Source: a virus
Direction: 5' to 3' (one strand)
DNA: 20,126 bases
IMG/VR virus record: IMGVR_UViG_3300042465_002701
Coordinates: 1 to 20,126 of that record
Shown here piece by piece: positions 1 through 7,055 of this stretch. Both the position numbers and the translations under genes were made by a program. A model generated the notes under the pieces. The model worked only from the letters and a program-made list of their open reading frames with translations. It was not told the DNA's origin and did not search any database. Every line of letters starts with the position of its first letter. Position 1 is the stretch's first letter.

Positions 1-3000
1 GTGGGTAAAATGTTACTTGATGGTTTAGTAAAGGGATTATCTAAACTAAGAACTATTATTGTAGCGGCTTTTACGGCTGCAATGCCTTTCTTAAGAAGCA
101 TGTTGACAAAAGTTCTTTCGTTTGCGTTAAAACGTGCGTTATTTTTAATTCCTGGTATTGGGCTTCTTCTTGGCGGTGCGGCATTAGCTTACGATCTTGC
201 TGACATGGGAGGTGCATTTGATGGTGACAAAGGTGATGATGCTGGAAAGCCAAAAAGTCCATCAAGAGGAGCCCCTAAAAAATCTTCTTCTTCAGCGGCA
301 GCTGGACCAGATCCATATGCGCCATCAAGTCCAGAAGATCAAGGTGTATCTGATGCAGTTCGAGCAAATTCACCTGTTGGTAAACCAGCTACTACTGGTG
401 CAAACAAAACTTCAGGCTTGAAGTGGAGAGTTCCTTTAAGAAATTCATATACTGTAACTAGTGAACATGAAGAAAAAAGAGGACCACCAAAATACAAAAC
501 AAGTTATACACACAAAGGTATTGACTTAGCTTTATATCAAGGAGCACCTGTTGTTGCGGCCGCTGATGGTATGATTACTGTAAATAGTAGTGACGCTAGA
601 TCAGGTAATTTTGTGATGATGGATCACGGAAGTGGATACACAACATTCTATGCACATTTGTTAATGTCGAATTCTATGCCTGGAACGAAAGTGACAGCGG
701 GAACTGTAATTGGATATGTTGGATCATCTGGGTTTTCTTCTGGTCCACATTTACACTTTGAGATTCGTTTAAATGGTGTGTCAAAAAATCCTAGAGACTT
801 TATACAACTAGGAAAAAAGGCACAATTAACTAAAGTAGATCGTGAAGCTGAAATACCAAAGCCAGGCCCTGCAGATTCTGGAGAGTCTGCTGATCCAAAG
901 AAATCACCAGGACCTACATCAAGAAGAGATAATTCTAAATTTAATGTTCCTGGATATGCCGCACAAGTAAATAAAAAATTAACAGACAATGCAGTTACAA
1001 AATATTATAAAGTATTGTCTGAGGGAAAAACAGAAGCAGAAGCGAAAAAACTTGCACTTGAAATAGCATCAACTAATCCTGTTGCAAAAAAAGCAGTAGA
1101 AGAAGCATCGGAAAAATTCAAAGCTGAAGTTGATAAAGATTCTGCAATTAAACCCAAATCAGTTGATCTTGTTCCAGCATCATCTTTGGCTGTCACACCA
1201 TTGATTGAAATGGGTGACGGCGCCGTAGCTGAAGCCGCTGCCGCACGCCCAATTTCAAATGCTGTTGTAAACGCAAGAAATAAAGCTGTAGCAGACAAGT
1301 TGTTGTCTGATCGTAAAGCGGAAGAAAGTAAAAAAGAAGTTGTTAAACTTTTACGCCAAACATCCGAAAATACTCGCATTACTGCTAAAGAACTTAAGAG
1401 TAATCGAATTACAATGTCTAAGGGTAAATTCACTAGACCCGAAGATGTATTAGCCAGAGCAAATAAACAATTTACAGATAGTCTACAGAGACAGTTAACT
1501 AAAACTATTTCTGGCACTTTGATGAAAGCATTGTATCCAGGTGGATATAAAAATGTAAGTCAACGAACAGCATCTGGACAAATGTACAGAGGTGAACAAC
1601 TTAACAAGATGTTGGGTGTTACGCCAGCACTCACTAAATTAGGCACATCAATATTTGGTAAGCAATACGGTCCTGCATTTGGCCAAATTTTCAGCAAAGC
1701 CGCAACATCTTATATGGAAGTTGGTGCTAGGTCTGTAGCAAAAGGTATCTTTGGTTCGATGGGAATGAATGATGACCAAGCAAATATTCTTGGTGGACAA
1801 ATTTTAGGCAATCTTGCTAAAGGAACTAAGCAAGGTAAGCTGACTGCACTTGAACAAATTCTTTATGGTGCGAGTGGAGGTACTGTTGCATTAGGACCAG
1901 AGACTATATTTGCAAAATATGGATTTGCATCTCCGCAAGATGGCATTGGATACATGGCTAATGTATTGGGTTCGTCTTTGATGAGTCCTATTAATAGTGG
2001 ATTGGGAACTACGCCACTCAATATGCGTAACATGGATCCAAGAATGAGAACCATGGGTGCGTTCGGTGGTTATGGTGGTGAGTATGGTGGTTTGCCTACA
2101 GGAATGCCTTCTGCAGGCACATTGCAAGCGGCCGCACAAAATAATCCATTGATGCAAGTGACTAAAGATGGTATGGTTGTTCTTGCAGATAACGTGCCAC
2201 AGTTAACAAAAGATATAGGCGCACAACTCAATACCGCAAAACAAGCAGAAATAGATGCACAACAAAGATACTTACTTGCAGAAAAAGGCAGTGATGAAAG
2301 ATCCATTCTCCAAAGGCAGATCAATGAAGCACAATACGAACAGCAGATATTAACAAACAAACTTCTTTCAAGTAGAGGATCAGGTGGCGGAACATCAGTT
2401 AGCGTAGGTGGTAGCGGTGGTGGAGGATTCTTTAGCGGAGGTGGTCCTCTTGCTGAAGTTGGTAATATGGCTCTTGATATGGGCAAGTCTGCTGTCACAC
2501 AAAAAGTAGTTCAATCGATGGGCATTAAAAATCCATACATGAATATGCTTGCATCATTTGCAGTTAACAAAGGTGTAAGTTATCTTGGTGGTAAAGCATT
2601 TGATTTGTTCAAAGGCACAGAAATGGGCCAGAGTGTTATGGGTGGATTCTCTGGAATCACCAATGCTTACCAATCAGTTGCACCAACATGGGCTGGTGGC
2701 TGGGATGCAACTACAAAAGCAGACTTCTTCTCTAATGCCGCTAATGCTGGTGGGACTGGTGGAACAGCCGCTGGTGTTAGCCCTGTTGTTACGGGTTTTG
2801 AAGCTGTTGCGCCATACTTACCTTATATACCAGCGTTTGTCGCATTGATGAAAGGTGACGTTGGTGCCGCGGCTGGATATGCTGTCGGTGCATTCGCTGG
2901 AACTGCAATTGGCGCATCTATGGCCAAAGCGGGCTTTGCGGCGGGTGGGCCCGTTGGTGCTGTTGCAGGATTTGTTATTGGAACTGTTTTAGCTAAGTTT

Positions 3001-4053
3001 TTGGGCAAGAAAAAAAGACAGCCTAATCCAGCAGTATGGCGTATTATTCGTGTCAGCGACAATAATAATATTAATTTAATTGTAGATTTACAAGCGCCTA
3101 GAGAAAATCCACCCAAAGAATTTAATGAACTTTGTGATAGTTTACTCAGGGTTGGATTTAACGCAACAAAGGCTGCCGAAATTGCAACTAAAAAATCAAC
3201 CCCATTTGATTTTATTATGTGTACAATGGATGTGCGTGGTGTGTATTTCAGTTTAAGAAAAGGTGATCCAACATCTGCTGATTTCAAGGCAATATCATTG
3301 GGTGCGCCAGACAAGTCATTTTCTGCAGGTAAAGCCGCTTCACAAATTGTTAAACTTGTTACGGACACATTTAAAGAAGCATATGCCGCTGATGCAACCG
3401 CTATTGATAAAGTAACCAAAGATTTAAATAAAAAAACTTATAAAGAGATATCTACGGGCTTGACGAAAGAATTGAATAAGGGCACTGGAAAATTAGCTAC
3501 TGGAAAATTAGACACTACAGTAGAGCGAGGCGTGTTTGGTGCTACTGTCGCACAAGATGCAATTATTACGACTGGTATGGCTAATAAGCCTCAAGCCGAA
3601 ATCGCTGGTGGTGAATATAGTTCAGGCACACCACCGATGGTTTATAGTATGAAAGAAGGCAAGTATGTTGAAACGCCATCGAAAGAAGAAACTATAACAC
3701 AAGTTGGTGAAGATGGAACATATCAAGTTAAACGTAAAGTGTATGATACTAGCGTATTGATGATAGATAAAGATGGTAATCCAATATACGACAAAAATAA
3801 TAGTGGCGGTATTGACTTAGCAGATATTGTTAAACCAACATTAACAGCAACTTCAGGCACAATCACATCTGGCACAACAGTGACAACAACCACATCAGGA
3901 ACAACAGGAACAACCGGTGATGTGACAGTTAATACTGTTGCAGATAACAGTCAAAAGAATAATCAATCTGTTAATACATACTACGCAAGCACATTAAGCA
4001 AAACTAAGAATCCTATTAAAGATGCTATGTTGCAAACTGGTATGCCTGCATAA
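1..4053 (+). CDS. Giant virion-associated protein with M23 endopeptidase domain (possibly 5'-partial)
   Basis: 1350 residues are visible. The first codon is a GTG at base 1, so the true start may lie outside the window; an ATG is the fourth codon. Residues ~15-65 are hydrophobic and amphipathic, then comes a Ser/Pro/Lys-rich linker. Residues ~150-268 form a peptidase M23 (LytM-like) domain: H171xxxD175, H219 in FYAHL, and H250-L-H252. These are the expected zinc and catalytic residues for cutting peptidoglycan cross-links. Further on are an Ala/Lys-rich helical stretch, a coiled-coil-like stretch (~740-790), a Gly-rich linker (~797-815), a glycine-zipper hydrophobic segment (~960-1000) and a Thr/Ser-rich tail. 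D1264-N1266-S1268-G-G-I-D-x-x-D1275 resembles an EF-hand or dockerin calcium loop. The size and composition suggest a tape-measure or baseplate/injected virion protein that opens the cell wall during DNA entry; that role is inferred. It is the only gene here on the plus strand. Confidence 0.8.
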   Translation: MGKMLLDGLVKGLSKLRTIIVAAFTAAMPFLRSMLTKVLSFALKRALFLIPGIGLLLGGAALAYDLADMGGAFDGDKGDDAGKPKSPSRGAPKKSSSSAAAGPDPYAPSSPEDQGVSDAVRANSPVGKPATTGANKTSGLKWRVPLRNSYTVTSEHEEKRGPPKYKTSYTHKGIDLALYQGAPVVAAADGMITVNSSDARSGNFVMMDHGSGYTTFYAHLLMSNSMPGTKVTAGTVIGYVGSSGFSSGPHLHFEIRLNGVSKNPRDFIQLGKKAQLTKVDREAEIPKPGPADSGESADPKKSPGPTSRRDNSKFNVPGYAAQVNKKLTDNAVTKYYKVLSEGKTEAEAKKLALEIASTNPVAKKAVEEASEKFKAEVDKDSAIKPKSVDLVPASSLAVTPLIEMGDGAVAEAAAARPISNAVVNARNKAVADKLLSDRKAEESKKEVVKLLRQTSENTRITAKELKSNRITMSKGKFTRPEDVLARANKQFTDSLQRQLTKTISGTLMKALYPGGYKNVSQRTASGQMYRGEQLNKMLGVTPALTKLGTSIFGKQYGPAFGQIFSKAATSYMEVGARSVAKGIFGSMGMNDDQANILGGQILGNLAKGTKQGKLTALEQILYGASGGTVALGPETIFAKYGFASPQDGIGYMANVLGSSLMSPINSGLGTTPLNMRNMDPRMRTMGAFGGYGGEYGGLPTGMPSAGTLQAAAQNNPLMQVTKDGMVVLADNVPQLTKDIGAQLNTAKQAEIDAQQRYLLAEKGSDERSILQRQINEAQYEQQILTNKLLSSRGSGGGTSVSVGGSGGGGFFSGGGPLAEVGNMALDMGKSAVTQKVVQSMGIKNPYMNMLASFAVNKGVSYLGGKAFDLFKGTEMGQSVMGGFSGITNAYQSVAPTWAGGWDATTKADFFSNAANAGGTGGTAAGVSPVVTGFEAVAPYLPYIPAFVALMKGDVGAAAGYAVGAFAGTAIGASMAKAGFAAGGPVGAVAGFVIGTVLAKFLGKKKRQPNPAVWRIIRVSDNNNINLIVDLQAPRENPPKEFNELCDSLLRVGFNATKAAEIATKKSTPFDFIMCTMDVRGVYFSLRKGDPTSADFKAISLGAPDKSFSAGKAASQIVKLVTDTFKEAYAADATAIDKVTKDLNKKTYKEISTGLTKELNKGTGKLATGKLDTTVERGVFGATVAQDAIITTGMANKPQAEIAGGEYSSGTPPMVYSMKEGKYVETPSKEETITQVGEDGTYQVKRKVYDTSVLMIDKDGNPIYDKNNSGGIDLADIVKPTLTATSGTITSGTTVTTTTSGTTGTTGDVTVNTVADNSQKNNQSVNTYYASTLSKTKNPIKDAMLQTGMPA

Positions 4054-4081
4054 AAAAGGGGAAGCATTTTACTGCTTCCCC
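4052..4081 (-). terminator. Intrinsic terminator after gp32
   Basis: A perfect 9-bp stem (bases 4058-4066 with 4073-4081, GGGGAAGCA/TGCTTCCCC) closes a 6-base loop. Read on the minus strand it is followed by six T residues (4057-4052), the classic Rho-independent form. It lies 29 bases past the gp32 stop codon and ends the minus-strand replication transcript. The T tract overlaps the stop codon of the convergent plus-strand gene. No T tract follows the stem in the plus direction, so it should stop plus-strand transcription less well. Confidence 0.88.
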
Positions 4082-4109
4082 GTCAAGTCACAAAGGAGAT
4101 TACGAAATA

Positions 4110-5021
4110 TTAATCTTCAGCCAACTTCTCAAAATAACTCAAGTCTTCGTCATCATCAACTGAGTCTGCAACTGTAGTTTTCTTAGCAGGTGCTGGCGCT
4201 GGTTTAGCTGAAGCAGTAACTGGTACGTTAGGCTTAGTGGACTGATAGTTATCACCAGAAGAACCATCTTCAAGTCCAAGCACTTTGTTCAAACGTGCTT
4301 TCAACTCATCATAAGACTTAAAGTTCTTTTCATCTAAGAATTCAGACAAGTTGTACTCTTGTTTCCAAATACGTTCTAGATCATCTTCATCACCAGACAA
4401 TGGTGCTGATGTATCAAACTCAGACTTATCATAATTCTGATAGCCTTCAACTTTACGAATCTTCAACTTGAAGTTCGCACCTTCCCAGAGATCAAATGGA
4501 TTGACAGCGACTTCATCTTCAAACTCAGGATTCATCTTTTCATTTAACTTGTCGAAAATCTTCTTGCCGAATTTGAACAACTTAACTGTTCCGTCATTGT
4601 CAGAGTTTGCAGGGTCTTTGACAATATAAACGTTTGCGATATACTGCAACTTACGCTTTTGCTTACGTGCAATATCTTTGTTAGCATCAGAACCAGAGTT
4701 CCATAGAATGCTATTGTGTTCAGACACAGGGTCTTTCTTGTTGAGTGTAGTCAACGAATTTTCAATGTACCATCCACCAGGACCTTGAAACGAGTGCTGA
4801 AATACTTGAACCCAAGGCACATCTTCGCCTGCGGGTGCGGGAAGAAAACGAATCGTTGCGAATCCATTGCCTGCTTTGTCTACTGTGGGTTTCCAGAAGC
4901 GAAGGTCTTCATAAGACTTCTTACCTTCTTCTTTGTTTGTGAGTTTGGAAACTGCGTCTGTGAGTTTTTCCAAATCTTTGGTGCGTGACTTTTTCAAATC
5001 TGCAAATGATGATGATGCCAT
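4110..5021 (-). CDS. 32: gp32-like single-stranded DNA-binding protein
   Basis: 303 residues, matching T4 gp32 in length and order of parts. There is a basic N-terminal cooperativity region (KKSRTKD near 10-16). An OB-fold core follows, with the family signatures DKAGNGFATIRFLP (48-61), GGWYIENS, VVKDPANxxxxGxVKLFKFGKKIFDK and PFDLWEGANFKLKIRKVEGYQNYDKS. It ends in a Pro/Ala linker and a very acidic tail (DDDEDLSYFEKLAED) of the kind that contacts replication partners. It coats ssDNA during replication, recombination and repair. The protein has no cysteine at all. The three Cys ligands of the T4 gp32 zinc site are replaced (Ser89 and neighbours), so this is a zinc-less form. The ATG is preceded by AAGGA at 10 bases. 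It follows gp59 on the same strand and ends at a strong terminator. Confidence 0.95.
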   Translation of the reverse strand: MASSSFADLKKSRTKDLEKLTDAVSKLTNKEEGKKSYEDLRFWKPTVDKAGNGFATIRFLPAPAGEDVPWVQVFQHSFQGPGGWYIENSLTTLNKKDPVSEHNSILWNSGSDANKDIARKQKRKLQYIANVYIVKDPANSDNDGTVKLFKFGKKIFDKLNEKMNPEFEDEVAVNPFDLWEGANFKLKIRKVEGYQNYDKSEFDTSAPLSGDEDDLERIWKQEYNLSEFLDEKNFKSYDELKARLNKVLGLEDGSSGDNYQSTKPNVPVTASAKPAPAPAKKTTVADSVDDDEDLSYFEKLAED

Positions 5022-5041
5022 ATTAGTATATTCCTTGTATG

Positions 5042-5158
5042 TTAAGTATTAAATGTATGTTTTGCTTGTCCACTTTTATCATAATCTACTGTATTATATA
5101 GTCGATCACAATTCTCTTTTTGTGACAATAGACGGCAAACCTTCTTGGGTTTAGCCAT
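5042..5158 (-). CDS. Possible 38-residue basic protein between gp59 and gp32
   Basis: An ORF of 38 codons starts with ATG 8 bases after the gp59 stop and ends 20 bases before the gp32 start. The product begins MAKPKKVCRLL and is basic, with two Cys residues and a Tyr/Asp-rich middle. No good Shine-Dalgarno precedes it, so initiation would rely on coupling to gp59. A longer in-frame start inside gp59 exists but would overlap it by about 80 bases and is less likely. I do not recognise a family. The stretch may instead be an untranslated leader for gp32, since it contains a TATAAT sequence. Confidence 0.4.
   Translation of the reverse strand: MAKPKKVCRLLSQKENCDRLYNTVDYDKSGQAKHTFNT
5093..5098 (-). 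promoter_or_regulatory. Possible -10 element upstream of gp32
   Basis: The minus strand reads TATAAT about 72 bases upstream of the gp32 start. No TTGACA-like -35 lies at 16-18 bases, so it could only act as an activator-dependent (middle-type) promoter or be chance in AT-rich DNA. Separate transcription of gene 32 is known in T4 and makes the position plausible. Confidence 0.25.
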
Positions 5159-5166
5159 TACTGCCA

Positions 5167-5763
5167 CTAAGCCACTACTAACTCTCTGAGTGACTTTTTC
5201 ATCCGTGCCGTATCGTAATTTAAAAAGGGCTGGTACTTTTTGCATAACTTGCTTACCTCTTTGTAGATTGGATCATGTATCATTGTATCATATCTTTTGA
5301 CAAAATGCAATAGTGAATTCAATATTGCTAGAGTCTCCAGACTGATTTCTCCTCTTAAATATTTCTTGATGATTGGTGGATGATCTCCACTTTTAGCATC
5401 AAAAAATTCATTCAGTTCGTTGGCTGACCAACCAGAGATAAAGTCCATCTCATTTTTAAATACATACGTCAAAGATTCTTGCCTACGTTTCCATTCTTTG
5501 TAGCGTTCTTCACACTCTTCAGACAGAAGTTCACCGACCCACATTTTTGTGTCGTGCATAAAATTAGAAACTAAAAACTCTTCTAAGTAAGCATCTTTAC
5601 GATTGCCAAGTTTAGCAAAAAAGATTTTGTCTTTACGTTTCAAAAACGAATCGTATGTGACATTGACTTTCTTGTTGTACTTGAACCAATCGTAACTGTC
5701 TAACGTAAAATGATTTTTAATTCCTAAATAAACCTTGTATGCGTCTATAGCATCCATCTTCAT
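5167..5763 (-). CDS. 59: gp59-like loader of the gp41 replicative helicase
   Basis: 198 residues, close to T4 gp59 (217). The N-terminus, DAIDAYKVYLGIKNHFTLDSYDWFKYNKKV, is the typical start of gp59 in aquatic T4-like phages. The rest is helical and basic (KWRR/KKYLRGE, KKYQPFLNYDTARMKKSLREL), as expected for a protein that binds fork DNA, gp32 and the helicase. Its start ATG shares one base with the stop of the upstream gp33 gene (TGATG), and a GAGG lies 10 bases upstream, so translation is probably coupled. The order 33-59-32 is the same as in T4, which supports all three calls. Confidence 0.92.
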   Translation of the reverse strand: MKMDAIDAYKVYLGIKNHFTLDSYDWFKYNKKVNVTYDSFLKRKDKIFFAKLGNRKDAYLEEFLVSNFMHDTKMWVGELLSEECEERYKEWKRRQESLTYVFKNEMDFISGWSANELNEFFDAKSGDHPPIIKKYLRGEISLETLAILNSLLHFVKRYDTMIHDPIYKEVSKLCKKYQPFLNYDTARMKKSLRELVVA

Positions 5764-6002
5764 CAGTCTTCGACCTCAATAGGTAATCTAGCTTTCGGTG
5801 CAATCATTTTCAACTTCATTGCTTCACCTTCAATAGAAGACTTCATGCGAGGTGTAATTAAAGATGCCGCAGTCTCAACTTCAATGTTTTTGATAGTACA
5901 GTATTCAATGATGGCATCAATCATTGTAATTGGATGCCTATCGAATTGAATCTTTTTGATTTCGGTTTCAAACTCTTTCTGAGTCAGAATTTTAAGATTC
6001 AT
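5763..6002 (-). CDS. 33: gp33-like late-transcription co-activator
   Basis: 79 residues from the ATG at 6002. A TTG start at 6044 would add 14 residues but overlap the upstream gene by 53 bases. T4 gp33 bridges RNA polymerase and the gp45 sliding clamp at late promoters. The call rests on position directly upstream of gp59 as in T4, on size, and on a small acidic-helical layout (HPITMIDAIIEYCTIKNIEVETAA then SLITPRMKSSIEGEAMKLKM) like gp33 in other aquatic T4-like phages. The C-terminus is ARLPIEVED, a short hydrophobic/acidic tail such as gp33 uses to dock on the clamp. No strong Shine-Dalgarno is seen. It overlaps the preceding gene by 11 bases, which suggests coupling. Confidence 0.8.
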   Translation of the reverse strand: MNLKILTQKEFETEIKKIQFDRHPITMIDAIIEYCTIKNIEVETAASLITPRMKSSIEGEAMKLKMIAPKARLPIEVED

Positions 6003-6183
6003 AGAATCGTACCGATGTAATTCTACCGTTTTTGTAGTAGCCAAATTGTGTTTGCACCTTTGCTGGTTTTGCTGTACGAAAATTTGAATTATTTATCTCA
6101 CTCTCGGATGCATAGTAGTAAGCTGGATATCCATTCTTACGCTGATACGATCTCACTTTAACTTCAGTTTTCATAATACTCAT
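5992..6183 (-). CDS. Small basic phage protein of unknown function
   Basis: 63 residues (MSIMKTEVKVRSYQRKNG...). The ATG at 6183 is chosen because GAGGA lies 9 bases upstream. An upstream in-frame ATG would extend it back through the hydrolase gene without a ribosome site. The product is rich in Tyr, Lys, Arg and Ser, with alternating charged/aromatic stretches (EVKVRSYQRKNGYPAYYYASES, VQTQFGYYKNGRITSVRFYES) that look like beta strands. I recognise no family. It sits between the hydrolase and gp33 and overlaps gp33 by 11 bases, so it belongs to the same transcript. Confidence 0.7.
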   Translation of the reverse strand: MSIMKTEVKVRSYQRKNGYPAYYYASESEINNSNFRTAKPAKVQTQFGYYKNGRITSVRFYES

Positions 6184-6199
6184 TGCAAAATTTCCTCTG

Positions 6200-6709
6200 T
6201 TATAATCTATAAAAAATATGGCCTTCAATTTGTGCAATTCTATGCACTTTGTTAACCCATGCGGGCTTAACATCAATTGCATGGAAGTGTGTAGCGCCCT
6301 CTAAGAGTTTAATTATATCACTACCTATTGCTTTTGTCAACAGAAGTTTCGCAACTTCATATGATTCTTTCCAACGAATGTTGTTGGCGGGTGGTGTGTT
6401 TGCTTGTTTGGTATTGTACCAAGAAAACTGGTATGGCTCCGTGACAACATCACGAATGTTTTTTGGATAGCGTTTATCCTTTAGTCTGTTTAGTGTCACT
6501 ACGCCCACAGCAATCTTGCCAATAAGTGGTTGATTGCCAGCTTCGTGATAGATGTTCATTGCCATCCAATACAAGTCTGCTTTACTTGAATCTTTTGGTG
6601 CAGTTGATGCTTCTGATAATTCTCTGAGTGTTGGTAATGTCGCTGATGCATGTGACAGAGATGTGATTGACAATAGTACTAAAAATATTACGGCGAGTAA
6701 TGCTCTCAT
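6200..6709 (-). CDS. Sec-exported SleB-type cell-wall hydrolase (probable endolysin)
   Basis: 169 residues. The N-terminus is a clear signal peptide: MRALLAV, then a hydrophobic core and SHA-SA, with likely cleavage after A21. Residues ~44-169 match the Hydrolase_2/SleB family. E56 in YHEAGNQP is the likely catalytic acid, followed by G-x-x-AVGVVTLNR, DVV-x-x-PYQFSWYN (91-99), a W113, GATHFHA (138-144), KPAWV and GHIFYRL at the C-terminus. The enzyme should cut the glycan backbone of peptidoglycan in the periplasm. With a signal peptide it would reach the wall through the host Sec system rather than a holin pore. The ATG has AAGGA six bases upstream. It is unlike T4 gene e lysozyme. A role in lysis is inferred. 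Confidence 0.88.
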   Translation of the reverse strand: MRALLAVIFLVLLSITSLSHASATLPTLRELSEASTAPKDSSKADLYWMAMNIYHEAGNQPLIGKIAVGVVTLNRLKDKRYPKNIRDVVTEPYQFSWYNTKQANTPPANNIRWKESYEVAKLLLTKAIGSDIIKLLEGATHFHAIDVKPAWVNKVHRIAQIEGHIFYRL

Positions 6710-6731
6710 ATTTTTCCTTTCTTTTTTGAAC

Positions 6732-6754
6732 GGAGGGATACATTGTACCCCTCC
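6732..6754 (-). promoter_or_regulatory. Leader hairpin upstream of the hydrolase gene
   Basis: GGAGGG (6732-6737) pairs with CCCTCC (6749-6754), then a single A/C mismatch, then TAC with GTA around a 3-base loop. It lies 22 bases upstream of the hydrolase ATG and 10 bases past the preceding stop codon. On neither strand is it followed by a T tract, so it is not an ordinary terminator. It could stabilise or process the mRNA or modulate hydrolase translation. On the minus strand its 5' arm contains AGGAGGGG, a sequestered Shine-Dalgarno-like motif. Confidence 0.5.
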
Positions 6755-6764
6755 TGCAAACTAA

Positions 6765-7001
6765 TTATGCGTTATCGATAAACGCTTTTAATTCTTTTGC
6801 TTTCTTCAGTATGTCTTCTGAAGTTGGAAACTCAGGATTTTCTGGTCTGTTTGGTACAGTAACGCCAGTGTCTCTTGCGATACTTGATTCAACCTCCCAT
6901 TTTTCTCTGATCCAATTTTGCTTTGCGTAATAGTCTTCCATTACGATGCCTTTCGCCATATCGAGAATCTCAAGGCGAATTTCGAACGGTGTTTTACTCA
7001 T
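6765..7001 (-). CDS. Small conserved phage protein, unknown function
   Basis: 78 residues, starting MSKTPFEIRLEILDMAKG. The ATG at 7001 has a full AGGAGG four bases upstream; the ORF open to 7040 would put that site inside the gene, so the shorter form is right. The product is mostly helical and charged: a helix from 5-40 (EIRLEILDMAKGIVMEDYYAKQNWIREKWE), a Pro/Asn-rich hinge (VPNRPENPEFPT) and a C-terminal helix (SEDILKKAKELKAFIDN). It resembles a small conserved protein of cyanophage-type T4-like viruses, but I cannot name a function. A late-promoter-like motif lies about 60 bases upstream. Confidence 0.85.
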   Translation of the reverse strand: MSKTPFEIRLEILDMAKGIVMEDYYAKQNWIREKWEVESSIARDTGVTVPNRPENPEFPTSEDILKKAKELKAFIDNA

Positions 7002-7055
7002 ATTTCCTCCTGTGTGTGATGAGTTGTGTAAGATACCCAAAAAATGTTTAGTGGG

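Noticed and set aside
1005-1517. 170-codon minus-strand ORF, and several others under the giant gene (648-989, 2070-2498, 2823-3419)
   Set aside because: Low-complexity shadows of the long plus-strand gene without start signals.
3840-3960. Thr/Ser/Gly-rich coding repeats near the end of the giant gene as a tandem repeat element
   Set aside because: Low-complexity codons (ACA/ACC/GGA/TCA) without a regular unit; it is a linker-like protein tail.
6003-6044. TTG start giving a 93-residue gp33
   Set aside because: It would overlap the preceding gene by 53 bases with only a weak AAGGTG; the ATG at 6002 is simpler.
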